A stretch of DNA of 55,722 nt from a virus: the IMG/VR virus record IMGVR_UViG_3300042923_000857, positions 1 to 55,722 of that record. One strand, given 5' to 3'. Made by a program: the position numbers and the translations under genes. The first letter of the stretch is position 1, and every line of letters begins with the position of its first letter. A model generated the notes under the pieces. The model worked only from the letters and a program-made list of their open reading frames with translations, was not told where the DNA came from and did not search any database. Below are positions 55,369 to 55,722 of this stretch, piece by piece.

Positions 55369-55722
55369 ATGAGTATCTTGTCAGAGAGGTTAAAAGAGGC
55401 GAGAAAAAGAAAAGGGAAACTGGATGGTAGGAAACTTACTCAAATCATGGTACAAGACGCAACAGGAGTACACAGTAGTACTTTGGGTGGATATGAAAAT
55501 TCAGTGAGTGAGCCCGATTCCGAAACCCTTCTCACTTTGGCTAATTACTATGGGGTCACAACAGATTGGTTGCTCGGGAATACCAGCAATCCGGCCGGTC
55601 ATTTAACTGAGGAGCAGTTAGAGGCGGTAAAGAAAGTAAATATGGACGACGATTCCTTTTTAGACGTTCCATTCATCTTTAATGGCCGTGAATTAACAAG
55701 GGAACAGAAAATTAAACTCCGA
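55369..55722 (+). CDS. CI-like phage repressor, N-terminal part (continues at base 1)
   Basis: This Xre-type repressor starts at ATG 55369 after GGAGGGG. The HTH covers about residues 5-65: SERLKEARKRKGKLDGRKLT, then DATGVHSSTLGGYENSVSEP and LANYYGVTTDWLLG. With the piece at 1-154 it makes 126 residues. It lacks an autocleavage domain, so induction would need a partner, an antirepressor or loss of expression. It is divergent from the Cro-like gene, with three operators nearby. The last 127 bases shown are the duplicated overlap. Confidence 0.93.
   Translation, partial: MSILSERLKEARKRKGKLDGRKLTQIMVQDATGVHSSTLGGYENSVSEPDSETLLTLANYYGVTTDWLLGNTSNPAGHLTEEQLEAVKKVNMDDDSFLDVPFIFNGRELTREQKIKLR
55596..55722. 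repeat. Terminal overlap, right copy
   Basis: Identical to bases 1-127. Removing one copy gives a 55,595-bp circle with an intact repressor gene across the joint. Confidence 0.93.

Noticed and set aside
1-55722. CRISPR array, insertion sequence or rRNA genes
   Set aside because: No regularly spaced repeat array, no transposase with inverted ends and no rRNA-like sequence were seen on either strand.

Overview
The first 127 bases are repeated exactly at the end (55596-55722), and one repressor gene reads unbroken across that junction. The window is therefore one complete circular sequence of 55,595 bp: a temperate, tailed (siphovirus-type) phage of a Gram-positive host. Shine-Dalgarno sites of the GGAGG type, an ArpU-type late regulator, XkdX, an LL-H-type holin, a Gram-positive LexA box, an agr module and two copies of the 'stalk' (copper amine oxidase N-terminal) domain point to a Paenibacillus-like Bacillales host. 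That host is an inference from gene content.

Layout. A control region spans the junction: on the + strand a CI-like repressor (55369 through 154) and a second HTH gene; on the - strand a Cro-like gene, with three copies of a 15-bp operator. The early operon runs leftward from about 55.2 to 36.4 kb. It holds small regulators, an SbcC-like ATPase, RecT, a RecB/Cas4-like nuclease, a DnaD/O-type replication protein, a helicase loader, DnaB, a RuvC-like nuclease, a phage-encoded sliding clamp, a cytosine-5 methyltransferase with a second protein possibly encoded in another frame, a SNF2 helicase-methyltransferase fusion, an ASCH protein, a metallopeptidase and ArpU. A large serine integrase follows. 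An accessory stretch (34.6-30.8 kb) carries separately promoted units: an acyltransferase moron operon, a small membrane protein, an ornate non-coding RNA region with tRNA-like folds, and an SOS-controlled gene. The late operon (30.6-8.5 kb, - strand) runs HNH, terminase, portal, protease, capsid, connectors, tail tube, G/GT chaperones with a -1 frameshift, tape measure, baseplate, tail spike, holin and lysin.

Left arm (0.5-8.5 kb). This holds two accessory systems. One is an agr-type peptide signalling operon: HTH, kinase-less AgrC-like membrane protein, AgrB, AgrD and receiver-less LytTR regulator. The other is a cluster resembling part of a conjugation or secretion apparatus: RHH protein, two-TM protein, membrane-anchored M23 peptidase and a VirD4/HerA-like ATPase.

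Most striking signal. The agr promoter (about 2.85 kb) and a + strand promoter at 54.87 kb share the same 17-bp tandem repeats in the same phase to the -35 and -10 boxes. The second promoter fires antisense through cro into the repressor gene. This is the geometry of a CII-type co-activated pRE/pI pair and suggests that peptide signalling and repressor establishment are regulated together.
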